NCBI RefSeq assembly: GCF_003610295.1
Contig: NZ_RAPV01000001.1
Location: forward strand, 6,014,001-6,078,000
Direction of reading: 5' to 3'
DNA: 64,000 nucleotides
From: Paraburkholderia sp. BL23I1N1
GTDB lineage: Bacteria > Pseudomonadota > Gammaproteobacteria > Burkholderiales > Burkholderiaceae
A model generated the notes under the pieces. That model ran no database searches. It had not been told where the DNA came from and was given only the letters and a program-made list of their open reading frames with translations. Position numbers and translations under genes: made by a program. Shown piece after piece: positions 57,060-64,000 of this stretch. The stretch's first letter is position 1, and every line of letters starts with the position of its first letter.

Positions 57060-57977
57060 ATGTCCCTCACCCAACGTCAACAGGGCGCCATTACGCTGGC
57101 CAGCGGCGGGCTTCTGATGGGCACGATCGGCATCTTCGTCGAGGAAGCGCGGCTCGGTGCGCTGACGCTGGTGTTCTTTCGCTGTCTGTTCGGTTTCCTT
57201 TCGCTCGCGGCGTATTGCGCGTGGAAAGGTTTCTTCACGCGCGCGCATTTCAAGCCGCGCACCGTCGCGCTCGCGCTGATCTCCGGCGTGTTGATGGTCA
57301 CACAGTGGGTCGGTTTCTTCGACGCGATCCATCGCACCAGCATTGCGGTGGCGACGGTGGTATTTCATGTGCAGCCGTTCTGGGTCGTGTTGATGGGCGC
57401 GGCGCTGTTCAATGAACGACTCGGCGTTGACCGACTCGGCTGGATCGCGACCGCGTTCATCGGGCTCGTGCTTGCCTCGGGTGTTCTGGCGGCCGCGAAT
57501 CTGCAGGGGCATACGAGCTATCTGATCGGCATCGGCGAGGCATTGGTAGGCTCGGTGATGTACGCGAGCGTCACGTTGATCGCCAAAGGGCTTGGCAATT
57601 TGCGGCCGCATCTGCTGACGCTCGCGCAATGCGCGGTCGGCGTGGTGTGCCTGCCGTTCATTGCGCCGCTCACCGCCGTGCATATCGGGCCGATGCAGTG
57701 GTTCTGGCTGGTCGGCATGGGCGTGCTGCATACGGGGCTTTCGTATGTGCTGATCTACGGTGCGCTACCGAAGCTGACCACGCCGATCATCGCCGTGCTG
57801 CTGTTCGTTTATCCGCTGACGGCGATCGTGGTCGATGCTGTGGTGTATGGGCGGGCGCTGTCGCTGCCGCAGCTTGCGGGGATGGTATTGATCGTGATCG
57901 CCAGCCTTGGGGTGAATCTTGGCTGGCCGCTGCTTTCAATGTTGCGTCCTGGGGGACGGACGCGCAGCACGCGTTGA
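57060..57977 (+). CDS. EamA/DMT-family transporter (RhaT-like)
   Basis: A 305-residue, ten-helix drug/metabolite transporter with two EamA repeats: first from LASGGLLMGTIGIFVEEARLGALTLVFFRCLFG, second from SYLIGIGEALVGSVMYASVTLIAKGL. The conserved Pro/Glu in FHVQPFWVVLMGAALFNERLG and YGALPKLTTPIIAVLLFVYPLTAIVVDAV fit the family. Probably an exporter of an amino acid, nucleoside or drug-like metabolite under the control of the divergent LysR protein. Confidence 0.87.
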   Translation: MSLTQRQQGAITLASGGLLMGTIGIFVEEARLGALTLVFFRCLFGFLSLAAYCAWKGFFTRAHFKPRTVALALISGVLMVTQWVGFFDAIHRTSIAVATVVFHVQPFWVVLMGAALFNERLGVDRLGWIATAFIGLVLASGVLAAANLQGHTSYLIGIGEALVGSVMYASVTLIAKGLGNLRPHLLTLAQCAVGVVCLPFIAPLTAVHIGPMQWFWLVGMGVLHTGLSYVLIYGALPKLTTPIIAVLLFVYPLTAIVVDAVVYGRALSLPQLAGMVLIVIASLGVNLGWPLLSMLRPGGRTRSTR

Positions 57978-57994
57978 TTCGCTAAGCAAAAAAG

Positions 57995-58022
57995 AACCGG
58001 GCGATTTCAGTTGCGCCCGGTT
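57995..58022. terminator. terminator between the EamA gene and the toxin-antitoxin pair
   Basis: AACCGGGCG (57995-58003) and CGCCCGGTT (58014-58022) with A residues before and T residues after. It serves convergent genes and may act in both directions. Confidence 0.75.
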
Positions 58023-58030
58023 TCATTGGT

Positions 58031-58336
58031 TTAGTCATCGTAGTGGAAGCGGCAAGCAATCACATAGATCTTTCCGTCTCCCGGCAAGTAGACCAAACGG
58101 TCAGCATGAGTAATGCGTCGTGACCAGAAGCCGCTTAGGCTGCCCATCAGCGCTTCCGGTTTTCCCGTGCCGCGGTAAGGATCGCGCCGACATTCCTCTA
58201 GCAACGTATTGATCTTGCGCAAGACCTTTCGATCAGTCTCTTGCCAGTGCAGGTAGTCGTCCCACGCTTCGTCCGTGAACATAAAAACACTATTAGCCTT
58301 TGCGGCCTCCTCGTTGCGGCTTTTCTGTTTGTTCAT
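58031..58336 (-). CDS. yoeB: YoeB-family toxin (ribosome-dependent mRNA interferase)
   Basis: RelE/YoeB-fold toxin that cleaves mRNA at the ribosomal A site. The alignment to E. coli YoeB is clear: FTDEAWDDYLHWQETDRKVLRKINTLL, GKPEAL, LSGFWSRRITHADRLVY and the C-terminal ACRFHYDD with the catalytic His-Tyr end. The 101-residue frame is longer than YoeB (84). The true start may be the internal ATG at 58282 (MFTDEAW), 10 bp past the antitoxin stop, but that would drop the first strand, so the longer overlapping start is kept as the outer limit. Antitoxin gene lies upstream and overlaps it by 44 bp. Confidence 0.88.
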   Translation of the reverse strand: MNKQKSRNEEAAKANSVFMFTDEAWDDYLHWQETDRKVLRKINTLLEECRRDPYRGTGKPEALMGSLSGFWSRRITHADRLVYLPGDGKIYVIACRFHYDD

Positions 58337-58586
58337 CGGTCAGCAGGTCGCGAGAAACCGCACTGCCGGCATTCAACTGGGCGATGGATCTGGCAAGCCG
58401 CTGGGCGTTCTTCGACGAACTCAACAGATACAAGGTTTCCTGCATCGCGTTGAAATCCTCGAGCGAAACCATGACCACATTTTCGCCGCTCTGCCGGGTT
58501 ATCAGCATGGGCGTGTGATCGCGGCAGACGTCGTCCATCGCTTGCTTAAAGCCAGCGCGTGCCTCGCTATAAGTAAGGACGTTCAT
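58293..58586 (-). CDS. yefM: YefM/Phd-family antitoxin
   Basis: A 97-residue antitoxin: MNVLTYSEARAGFKQAMDDVCRD is the Phd/YefM DNA-binding N-terminus, followed by the strand LITRQSGENVVMVSLEDFNAMQETLYLL. The C-terminal tail (about 65-97) is the flexible toxin-binding part. The start at 58586 is by family alignment; the upstream frame has no similarity. It precedes the toxin gene, the usual order, and would repress the pair by binding upstream. Confidence 0.9.
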   Translation of the reverse strand: MNVLTYSEARAGFKQAMDDVCRDHTPMLITRQSGENVVMVSLEDFNAMQETLYLLSSSKNAQRLARSIAQLNAGSAVSRDLLTDEQTEKPQRGGRKG

Positions 58587-58852
58587 TCGTTTTCTCGATC
58601 TGAGAGGTTTCCCTCCAGTCGCTCCTGTCAAAAAGTTAGAGACGTTTCCGCCGCTGAACGGAGTATTTGTACCCCGAAGGCTGCCACATGAGGCGGCAGC
58701 TCGCAGCAACAAAACCGCGCTGAGCCACCACAATCATTGTACAGAGCACTGTACATATCAGCAAACCCAAAACTGCGTAGGAAGATGTCGCCCAACCAAT
58801 AGGAAGCATGCCCGCTAGCGACCCCGCCCGCCACTCAGCCAAACGGCCAATC

Positions 58853-60151
58853 TCACTGCGGCAGCACTTCGCCCTTAGTCTCCGGCGCGAACGGAATCAC
58901 GAACAGGCCAACAATAAACGCCAGCGCCGTGAGCGCCACCGGCGCGCCGAGCGTATGCATATGCAGCACCGCCGCGCCGAGCAGAAAGTTGACACCCGCC
59001 CCAACAAACCGTCCGAAAGACGTGCAGAACGCAAACGCCGTAGCCCGTACGCGAGTCTCGAACTGCTCCGGCAGCCACAAGCTGAACAGCGCGAAATTAC
59101 CGCCGAAGAATCCCAGCACGAAGAGCCACGCGATAAACGGCGCGAGCCCGTTCGGCAGATAGAACGCCCACCCGAAACTGCCGGCAATCGCCACCGCCAT
59201 GCCGGTGAAGTAAAACGCCAGGGTCTTCTTGCGGCCAAACCGCTCGGCCAGCGGCGGCAACGCAAGACAACCGAGAATCGTCGCAATCGAAAGCAAGCCG
59301 GTTGCCAGCGACGCCGTCCTGATCGCGTCGTTCTTCGCCATGCCGGCCTTCGTCGCCAGTTGAATCACCGCCGACGGCTCGTACACAGCGCCCGCCCACA
59401 AACCGACAATCGCGATCGTCAGCAGAATGCACGCAACCCACGTGCGGCGCCGATACACCGGTCCGAAGATTTCGCGCAGCGGTTTGACGTGCTCGGTGCG
59501 TGCGTCCGCCTTCTGCCACTTCTCCGATTCCTTCACGCGCAACAGCACCAGAATCGCGACTACAACCGGCACCGCACCCGTCAGGAACATCGCGCGCCAG
59601 CCGAAATGCACACCGATCGTGTAGTTGAGCGCGGCCGCCAGAAAGAACCCGGCGTAGTAGCCCGTTTGCAGATACCCGGCGCCCATCTTGCGGCGATCTT
59701 CCGGCCACGACTCAGCCACATACGTCCCCGCCAATGCCCACTCGCCGCCAATGCCCACTCCGGCAATGAAGCGATAGATGGCGAGCTCCCACACGTTGTG
59801 CGACGTCGCGGCCAGTCCCGTGAAAATGGCGAACGTGAAAATGGTGCCCGCCAGCACCTTGGTGCGGCCGAAGCGATCCGCCAACGGCCCCCAGATGAAC
59901 GACAGCCCCCAGCCGACCAGAAACAGCGCGAACAGAATCGAGCCGGCGAGGCCGACATTCGCGGGCGTCGCGGCGTACCCCGAGCGCGGCAACAGCTCGG
60001 TCAGCGCCGGCGTCAGCACGAGCGCGTAGATGAACGAGTCCATCCCGTCGAGCGTCCAGCCGGCCCACGCTCCCCAAAACCCTGCGATCTGCGAACGATT
60101 GAGCGGCGTGCGGCGCCGCGCGTTTGACACGCTCTCGGTAACTGAATTCAT
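58853..60151 (-). CDS. MFS metabolite:H+ symporter-type transporter
   Basis: A 432-residue, 12-helix MFS carrier. FWGAWAGWTLDGMDSFIYALVL (helix 1 with the conserved Asp) and GPLADRFGRTKVLAGTI are characteristic of the sialate/lactate/aromatic acid MHS and SHS carriers, and the central GGEWALAGTYVAESWPEDRRKMGAGYLQTGYYAGFFLAA is a family hallmark. Among closely placed starts, the ATG at 60151 is best spaced from GGAGG. It is divergent from the GntR regulator of the mdc genes, so it could import malonate or another organic acid, but this is context only. Confidence 0.85.
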   Translation of the reverse strand: MNSVTESVSNARRRTPLNRSQIAGFWGAWAGWTLDGMDSFIYALVLTPALTELLPRSGYAATPANVGLAGSILFALFLVGWGLSFIWGPLADRFGRTKVLAGTIFTFAIFTGLAATSHNVWELAIYRFIAGVGIGGEWALAGTYVAESWPEDRRKMGAGYLQTGYYAGFFLAAALNYTIGVHFGWRAMFLTGAVPVVVAILVLLRVKESEKWQKADARTEHVKPLREIFGPVYRRRTWVACILLTIAIVGLWAGAVYEPSAVIQLATKAGMAKNDAIRTASLATGLLSIATILGCLALPPLAERFGRKKTLAFYFTGMAVAIAGSFGWAFYLPNGLAPFIAWLFVLGFFGGNFALFSLWLPEQFETRVRATAFAFCTSFGRFVGAGVNFLLGAAVLHMHTLGAPVALTALAFIVGLFVIPFAPETKGEVLPQ

Positions 60152-60315
60152 CATGCTCCTCCGGCCCTGCGGTTGGCTTACCTGGCTTACTAAAGGGGGA
60201 CAACGAGACGGCGCGCTTGTTGGTGAATCGAGGTGCCTCGTATAACGTTGCGAGGACACTGCAGGCGCCGGTGGTGAAAATTTTGCGGGTTTGCCCGTCT
60301 TCAAAACTCTAATTT

Positions 60316-60325
60316 TTATATATAA
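60316..60325. promoter_or_regulatory. A/T-rich palindrome before the mdc regulator
   Basis: TTATATATAA is a perfect palindrome 11 bp before the ATG of the GntR gene, in an A/T-rich patch unlike the flanks. It may be a -10 region, a GntR-type operator or both. No clear ribosome site separates it from the start. Confidence 0.4.
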
Positions 60326-60336
60326 TATTTGAAATC

Positions 60337-61110
60337 ATGAGCAACGCAATCGATGGTTTTCCCCTGGACGCCCCGGCGCGCATCCCGCTTTTACCCGCGG
60401 CGGCGCCGCGTGAGAGCACGTCCCACGTCATCGCGGAGGCGCTGCGCGCGGCGATTGTCGACGGCACGCTGGCGCCTGGTGCGCCACTGCGGCAGGACGC
60501 GATCGCGCGGCACTTCTCGGTCAGCGCGATTCCCGTGCGCGAGGCTTTGCGTCAGCTCGAAAGCGAAGGCTGGGCGCGAGCCGCCGTGCACAAGGGCGCG
60601 ACTGTCGCGCCGTTGTCGGCGGATGAAGCGCGCGAAATCTATGAGATCCGCTCAGCGCTGGAAAGCCTCGCCATCGGCCTCGCGATTCCGAGTCACACTG
60701 CCGCCACGCTGCGCGAATGCGCCAGACTGTGCCGGGCCGCCGAACGCGAGCCGGACCCGTCGTTGTACGTCGCACGCAATGTGGCCTTTCATATGAGCCT
60801 GTATGCACCCGCCGCCCGTCCGCAACTCGAGGACATGATCGGCACGCTGCATCGGCGCGGCGAACGGTATTTGCGCCTCAAGTTCGGCTTGCCGTCGTAC
60901 AAAGGCGAGTCGGACAACGAACACGCCGCCTTGCTCGACGCGGTGCAACGCCGCGACATTCCTGCTGCGCAGTCCCTGGTCGTCGCGCATCTGCTCGGCA
61001 CAGGCGACCTGCTCCATCGTTTCCTGACCGAACGCGCGCAGGCGGAAGCCGCGCTTGCGAACCAACCCAAGCCGCGCGGCAGACGCGCGCGCGCCACTAC
61101 CGGGAGCTGA
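60337..61110 (+). CDS. GntR/FCD-family regulator, probably of malonate use
   Basis: A 257-residue regulator: winged helix (about residues 25-95, APLRQDAIARHFSVSAIPVREALRQLESEGWARAAVHKGATVAPL) and an FCD domain (about 100-235). It precedes mdcA by 8 bp on the same strand, so it is probably co-transcribed and acts on the mdc genes, as FadR/FCD regulators do in other malonate clusters. The leader lacks a clear ribosome site, so a leaderless or unusual start is possible. Confidence 0.85.
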   Translation: MSNAIDGFPLDAPARIPLLPAAAPRESTSHVIAEALRAAIVDGTLAPGAPLRQDAIARHFSVSAIPVREALRQLESEGWARAAVHKGATVAPLSADEAREIYEIRSALESLAIGLAIPSHTAATLRECARLCRAAEREPDPSLYVARNVAFHMSLYAPAARPQLEDMIGTLHRRGERYLRLKFGLPSYKGESDNEHAALLDAVQRRDIPAAQSLVVAHLLGTGDLLHRFLTERAQAEAALANQPKPRGRRARATTGS

Positions 61111-61118
61111 ATCCGCCG

Positions 61119-62789
61119 ATGAACCGACCCGCCGAAGCCGCCGAAGCGTCCGCCACCGCACGCTCCTGGACCACGCGCCGCGACGAAAAGAACCGCCGCC
61201 TCGCGGCCATTGCACCGTGGCTGGAAGACGGCATCCTGCCGACAAACCGCATCGTCGATGCACTCGAAACACTGATTCAACCGGGCGACCGCGTCGCGCT
61301 CGAAGGCGACAACCAGAAACAGGCCGACTTCCTGTCGCGCTCGTTCGCCAAGGTGGACCCGCAAAAAATACACGACGTGCATCTGCTGATTTCGAGCATC
61401 AGTCGTCCTGAACATCTGACGCTGTTCGAGCGCGGCATCGCGCACAAGGTCGATTTCTCGTTTGCGGGGCCACAGAGTTTGCGCGTCGCACAGTTGCTCG
61501 AAGACGGCCAGCTGGAAATCGGCGCGATCTATACGTACGTCGAGTTGTACGCGCGGATGTTCGTCGATCTCACGCCGCACGTCGCGTTGCTGTGCGCGGA
61601 AAAGGCCGACCGTCAAGGCAATCTGTACACCGGCCCGAATACCGAAGACACGCCGACCATCGCCGAAGCCGCCGCGTTCCGGCATGGCATCGTGATCGTG
61701 CAGGTCAACGAGATCGTCGACGAACTGCCGCGCGTGGATATTCCGGGTTCGTGGGTCGACGTGGTCGTTGAGGCCGATAGACCGTTCGCCGTCGAGCCGC
61801 TGTTCACGCGCGACCCACGGCATATCGGCGATCTGCAGGTGCTCACCGCGATGATGGTGATTCGCGGCATCTACGAACCGTACGGCGTGAGCTCGCTGAA
61901 TCACGGCATCGGCTTCGATACCGCGGCGATCGAACTGCTGCTGCCCACCTACGGCGAATCGCTCGGCCTGAAAGGCAAAATCTGCCGCAACTGGACGCTC
62001 AATCCGCACCCCACCATGATTCCCGCGATCGAATCGGGCTGGGTCGACAGCATCCATTGCTTCGGCAGTGAAGTCGGCATGGAGGCGTATATCGAGGCAC
62101 GTCCCGACGTATTTTTCACGGGCAACGACGGCAGCCTGCGCTCGAACCGTGTGCTGTGCCAACTGGCCGGTCAATACGGCGTCGATCTGTTTATCGGCTC
62201 GACCTTGCAGATCGACGCGGACGCGAATTCGTCGACGGTCACGCGCGGGCGTCTTGCCGGTTTCGGCGGTGCGCCGAACATGGGCCACGATCCGCGCGGC
62301 CGGCGTCATTCGAGCGAAGCGTGGCTCAAGCTGCTGAAGGACCAGGGTCCGGTCTCGCGTGGGCAGAAGCTGGTCGTGCAAATGGCGGAGACGTACAAGA
62401 AAGGCGGCGAGCCGACCTTCGTCGATGAACTCGATGCGGTTGCCGTCGGCGCGAAAAGCGGCATGCCGATCGCACCCGTGATGATCTACGGCGACGACGT
62501 GAGCCATGTCGTCACCGAGGAAGGCATCGCGTATTTGCACAAGGCCGAAGGGATCGACGAGCGGCGCGCGGCGCTGGCAGCGGTGGCCGGTGTCACACCG
62601 ATCGGGTTGCGCGCCAAGCCGGAGAAAACGGCCGAGTTGCGCCGGCGCGGCATCGTCGCGTATCCGGAAGACCTCGGCATTCGTCGCGGCGAAGCCAAGC
62701 GTTCGCTGCTGGCGGCACGCAGCATTGACGATCTGGTGACGTGGTCGGGCGGGCTGTACGCGCCGCCGGCCCGCTTCAGGAGCTGGTGA
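61119..62789 (+). CDS. mdcA: malonate decarboxylase subunit alpha (acetyl-S-ACP:malonate ACP transferase)
   Basis: First catalytic subunit of biotin-independent malonate decarboxylase; swaps malonate for acetate on the acyl carrier subunit. The 556-residue protein fits MdcA length (about 550) and has its landmarks: TRRDEKNRRLAAIAPWLEDGILPT, ALEGDNQKQADFL, NLYTGPNTEDTP, GKICRNWTLNPHPTMIPAIESGWV and GRLAGFGGAPNMGHDPRGRRHSS. The start at 61119 begins the family N-terminus; the longer frame overlaps the GntR gene. The next gene starts 2 bp after its stop. Confidence 0.93.
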   Translation: MNRPAEAAEASATARSWTTRRDEKNRRLAAIAPWLEDGILPTNRIVDALETLIQPGDRVALEGDNQKQADFLSRSFAKVDPQKIHDVHLLISSISRPEHLTLFERGIAHKVDFSFAGPQSLRVAQLLEDGQLEIGAIYTYVELYARMFVDLTPHVALLCAEKADRQGNLYTGPNTEDTPTIAEAAAFRHGIVIVQVNEIVDELPRVDIPGSWVDVVVEADRPFAVEPLFTRDPRHIGDLQVLTAMMVIRGIYEPYGVSSLNHGIGFDTAAIELLLPTYGESLGLKGKICRNWTLNPHPTMIPAIESGWVDSIHCFGSEVGMEAYIEARPDVFFTGNDGSLRSNRVLCQLAGQYGVDLFIGSTLQIDADANSSTVTRGRLAGFGGAPNMGHDPRGRRHSSEAWLKLLKDQGPVSRGQKLVVQMAETYKKGGEPTFVDELDAVAVGAKSGMPIAPVMIYGDDVSHVVTEEGIAYLHKAEGIDERRAALAAVAGVTPIGLRAKPEKTAELRRRGIVAYPEDLGIRRGEAKRSLLAARSIDDLVTWSGGLYAPPARFRSW

Positions 62790-62791
62790 CG

Positions 62792-63793
62792 ATGGCGCCC
62801 GCTGCTTTGCTCGAACGCGAGGCCGACGCCATGCCGGAGGCGAAAGCCGGACTCACGCCCCTGGCCTGCCGGCACGCCACGATTTTGCGCGCGGCAAGCA
62901 CGGTACACAGGCCGACGGTTAGCGCACGGACAGCACCGTGCGATGCGCAACTCGCGCACTTCGCCGTCATCGCGCTGATCGAGGAAGCGCAACTCACGCC
63001 GAAACCCGCGCTGGTGGACCGGCGCGGCAGCGGTGCGCATCGTGACCTCGATCTCGCCACCATGCTGCGCTCGGCGCACGCGCTCGAACCCACCTTCGCC
63101 GCTCTTGCACGCGCCGCGCAGCGCCGCGGCGAACCATCCGCGCTTGTGCGTGCTGAACTCGCGCAAATCGGCCGCGCCGGCGAACAGGACATGCTGCGTG
63201 CCACCGGCGGCAGCAACGCACATCGCGGCGCAATCTGGATCGTCGGGCTGCTGGTGGCGGGCGCCTCGATGACGGACGACACCACACGTCCGAACGCATC
63301 GAAAGTCTGCACGCTCGCCGCGCGGATCGCGTGCTTCCCGGATCGCTTCGCCGCCCCCGCCGATAGTCACGGCGAGCGAGCACGACAGCGCTATCAGGTG
63401 GGTGGAGCGCGCCGTGAGGCACAAGACGGCTTCCCGCACGTCATCGATATCGGTTTGCCCGCGTTGCTCGCAGCGCGAGCCAACGGCATCGACGAAAACG
63501 CCGCGCGTATCGACGCCCTGCTCTCGATCATGGTGTCGCTCGACGACACCTGCCTGCTGCATCGCGCGGGCTTGCCGGGTTTGCACGCTGCGCAACACGG
63601 CGCGCGCCGCGTGCTGCAAGCCGGCGGAAGCTCGACGCCGGAGGGGTACACCGCTCTCGTTGCACTCGAACACGCATTGCTGTCGCTCAACGCATCGCCT
63701 GGCGGCGCAGCCGATCTGCTCGCCGCCACCCTCTTTCTCGACATGCTGGCGCATCGCGACGCCAGCGGGAGTTCAGCCTCATGGAACATCTGA
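62792..63793 (+). CDS. mdcB: triphosphoribosyl-dephospho-CoA synthase
   Basis: Makes the precursor of the phosphoribosyl-dephospho-CoA prosthetic group of the malonate decarboxylase acyl carrier subunit. The 333-residue CitG/MdcB-family protein has KPALVDRRGSGAHRDLDLATMLRSA, GGSNAHRGAIWIVGLLVAGA and VSLDDTCLLHRAGLPGL. The start at 62792 with AGGAG 9 bases upstream is preferred to the upstream start inside mdcA. Its 3' end overlaps mdcC by 13 bp. Confidence 0.9.
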   Translation: MAPAALLEREADAMPEAKAGLTPLACRHATILRAASTVHRPTVSARTAPCDAQLAHFAVIALIEEAQLTPKPALVDRRGSGAHRDLDLATMLRSAHALEPTFAALARAAQRRGEPSALVRAELAQIGRAGEQDMLRATGGSNAHRGAIWIVGLLVAGASMTDDTTRPNASKVCTLAARIACFPDRFAAPADSHGERARQRYQVGGARREAQDGFPHVIDIGLPALLAARANGIDENAARIDALLSIMVSLDDTCLLHRAGLPGLHAAQHGARRVLQAGGSSTPEGYTALVALEHALLSLNASPGGAADLLAATLFLDMLAHRDASGSSASWNI

Positions 63794-64000
63794 CCTTCGA
63801 CTATCCGGCGCAACGCGCCGTCACGACCCGTGCGCAGGTCGGCGTAGTGGGCTCGGGCGATCTGGAAGTGCTGCTGTCGCCTGCTGAAAACAGCGCCGCC
63901 CTGACCGCGCATGTGGTCGTGCGGACCAGCGTCGACGGCTACAGCCACATCTGGAAAAGCGTGCTCGACCGCTTCTTCACCCGTTACGACGGCGCGGCGC
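63781..64000 (+). CDS. mdcC: malonate decarboxylase acyl carrier subunit (partial, cut by window edge)
   Basis: The first 73 residues of the delta (acyl carrier) subunit: MEHLTFDYPAQRAVTTRAQ followed by VGSGDLEVLLSP with Ser25, where the 2'-(5''-phosphoribosyl)-3'-dephospho-CoA arm is attached. The frame is open to the right edge. mdcD, mdcE and others are expected beyond. Confidence 0.88.
   Translation, partial: MEHLTFDYPAQRAVTTRAQVGVVGSGDLEVLLSPAENSAALTAHVVVRTSVDGYSHIWKSVLDRFFTRYDGAA

Noticed and set aside
60789..62540. 583-codon minus-strand open frame opposite the GntR gene and mdcA
   Set aside because: Both sense genes are unambiguous by motif; this is a long GC-driven antisense frame.

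Overview
The window is GC-rich, densely coded beta-proteobacterial DNA, most likely from a Paraburkholderia/Burkholderia-type soil or plant-associated organism. The evidence is the gene content: oxidative hexuronate catabolism through uronate dehydrogenase, a short-Q-loop (Cio-type) cytochrome bd oxidase with its DUF2474 partner, malonate decarboxylase mdc genes and several polar amino acid ABC transporters. No rRNA, tRNA, CRISPR array or prophage was seen. Assignments rest on protein motifs read by eye; no database search was run.

Region 1 (1-18.7 kb) is a galacturonate/glucuronate and aldarate island. It holds a TRAP binding protein, a lactonase, two uronate dehydrogenases, galactarate dehydratase (garD), 5-dehydro-4-deoxyglucarate dehydratase (kdgD), two MFS carriers, a FadR-type GntR regulator, 2-oxoglutarate semialdehyde dehydrogenase, garL, garR and a Tat/lipobox GH28 polygalacturonase. 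Together they describe pectin fragment -> galacturonate -> galactarolactone -> galactarate -> 5-keto-4-deoxyglucarate. The last intermediate can then go either to 2-oxoglutarate (KdgD plus the semialdehyde dehydrogenase) or to pyruvate plus glycerate (GarL plus GarR). An 18-bp operator-like motif (TTGTACGAYGACRTATRA) occurs as pairs in four intergenic regions, and a variant lies before the GntR gene, which suggests one regulon. A broken IS4-type element sits exactly at the garR stop codon.

Region 2 (18.7-32.4 kb) is mixed: a DUF2867 protein, a chloroperoxidase-like hydrolase, a relic of an XRE antitoxin, cioAB plus a DUF2474 gene behind a perfect FNR/ANR box, a convergent response regulator and hybrid kinase, a sigma-like protein, and a 1136-residue GMC oxidoreductase-alpha/beta hydrolase fusion.

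Region 3 (32.4-45.2 kb) has two polar amino acid ABC transporter clusters, each with its own HutC-type regulator and each preceded by GTNTANAC palindromes. One is divergent from a 2OG-Fe(II) oxygenase and FAD 2-hydroxyacid dehydrogenase pair. The other carries a histidine-ammonia-lyase-like enzyme that lacks the Ala-Ser-Gly triad needed for the MIO cofactor, so it may eliminate something other than ammonia, such as trimethylamine from a histidine betaine.

Region 4 (45.2-64 kb) contains an isoprenylcysteine-methyltransferase-like protein, an arylamine N-acetyltransferase and a DUF2501 protein. An apparent iron-acquisition operon follows (OprB-type porin, beta-propeller, Tat-exported Dyp peroxidase, FbpABC-like transporter). 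After it come a LysR regulator with an EamA exporter, a YefM-YoeB toxin-antitoxin pair, an MFS carrier, and the start of a malonate decarboxylase operon (GntR regulator, mdcA, mdcB, partial mdcC) that runs off the right edge.

Three genes (IS transposase, polygalacturonase, OprB porin) are broken by single-base insertions. All four lesions lie in homopolymer runs, so sequencing error is a real alternative to decay.
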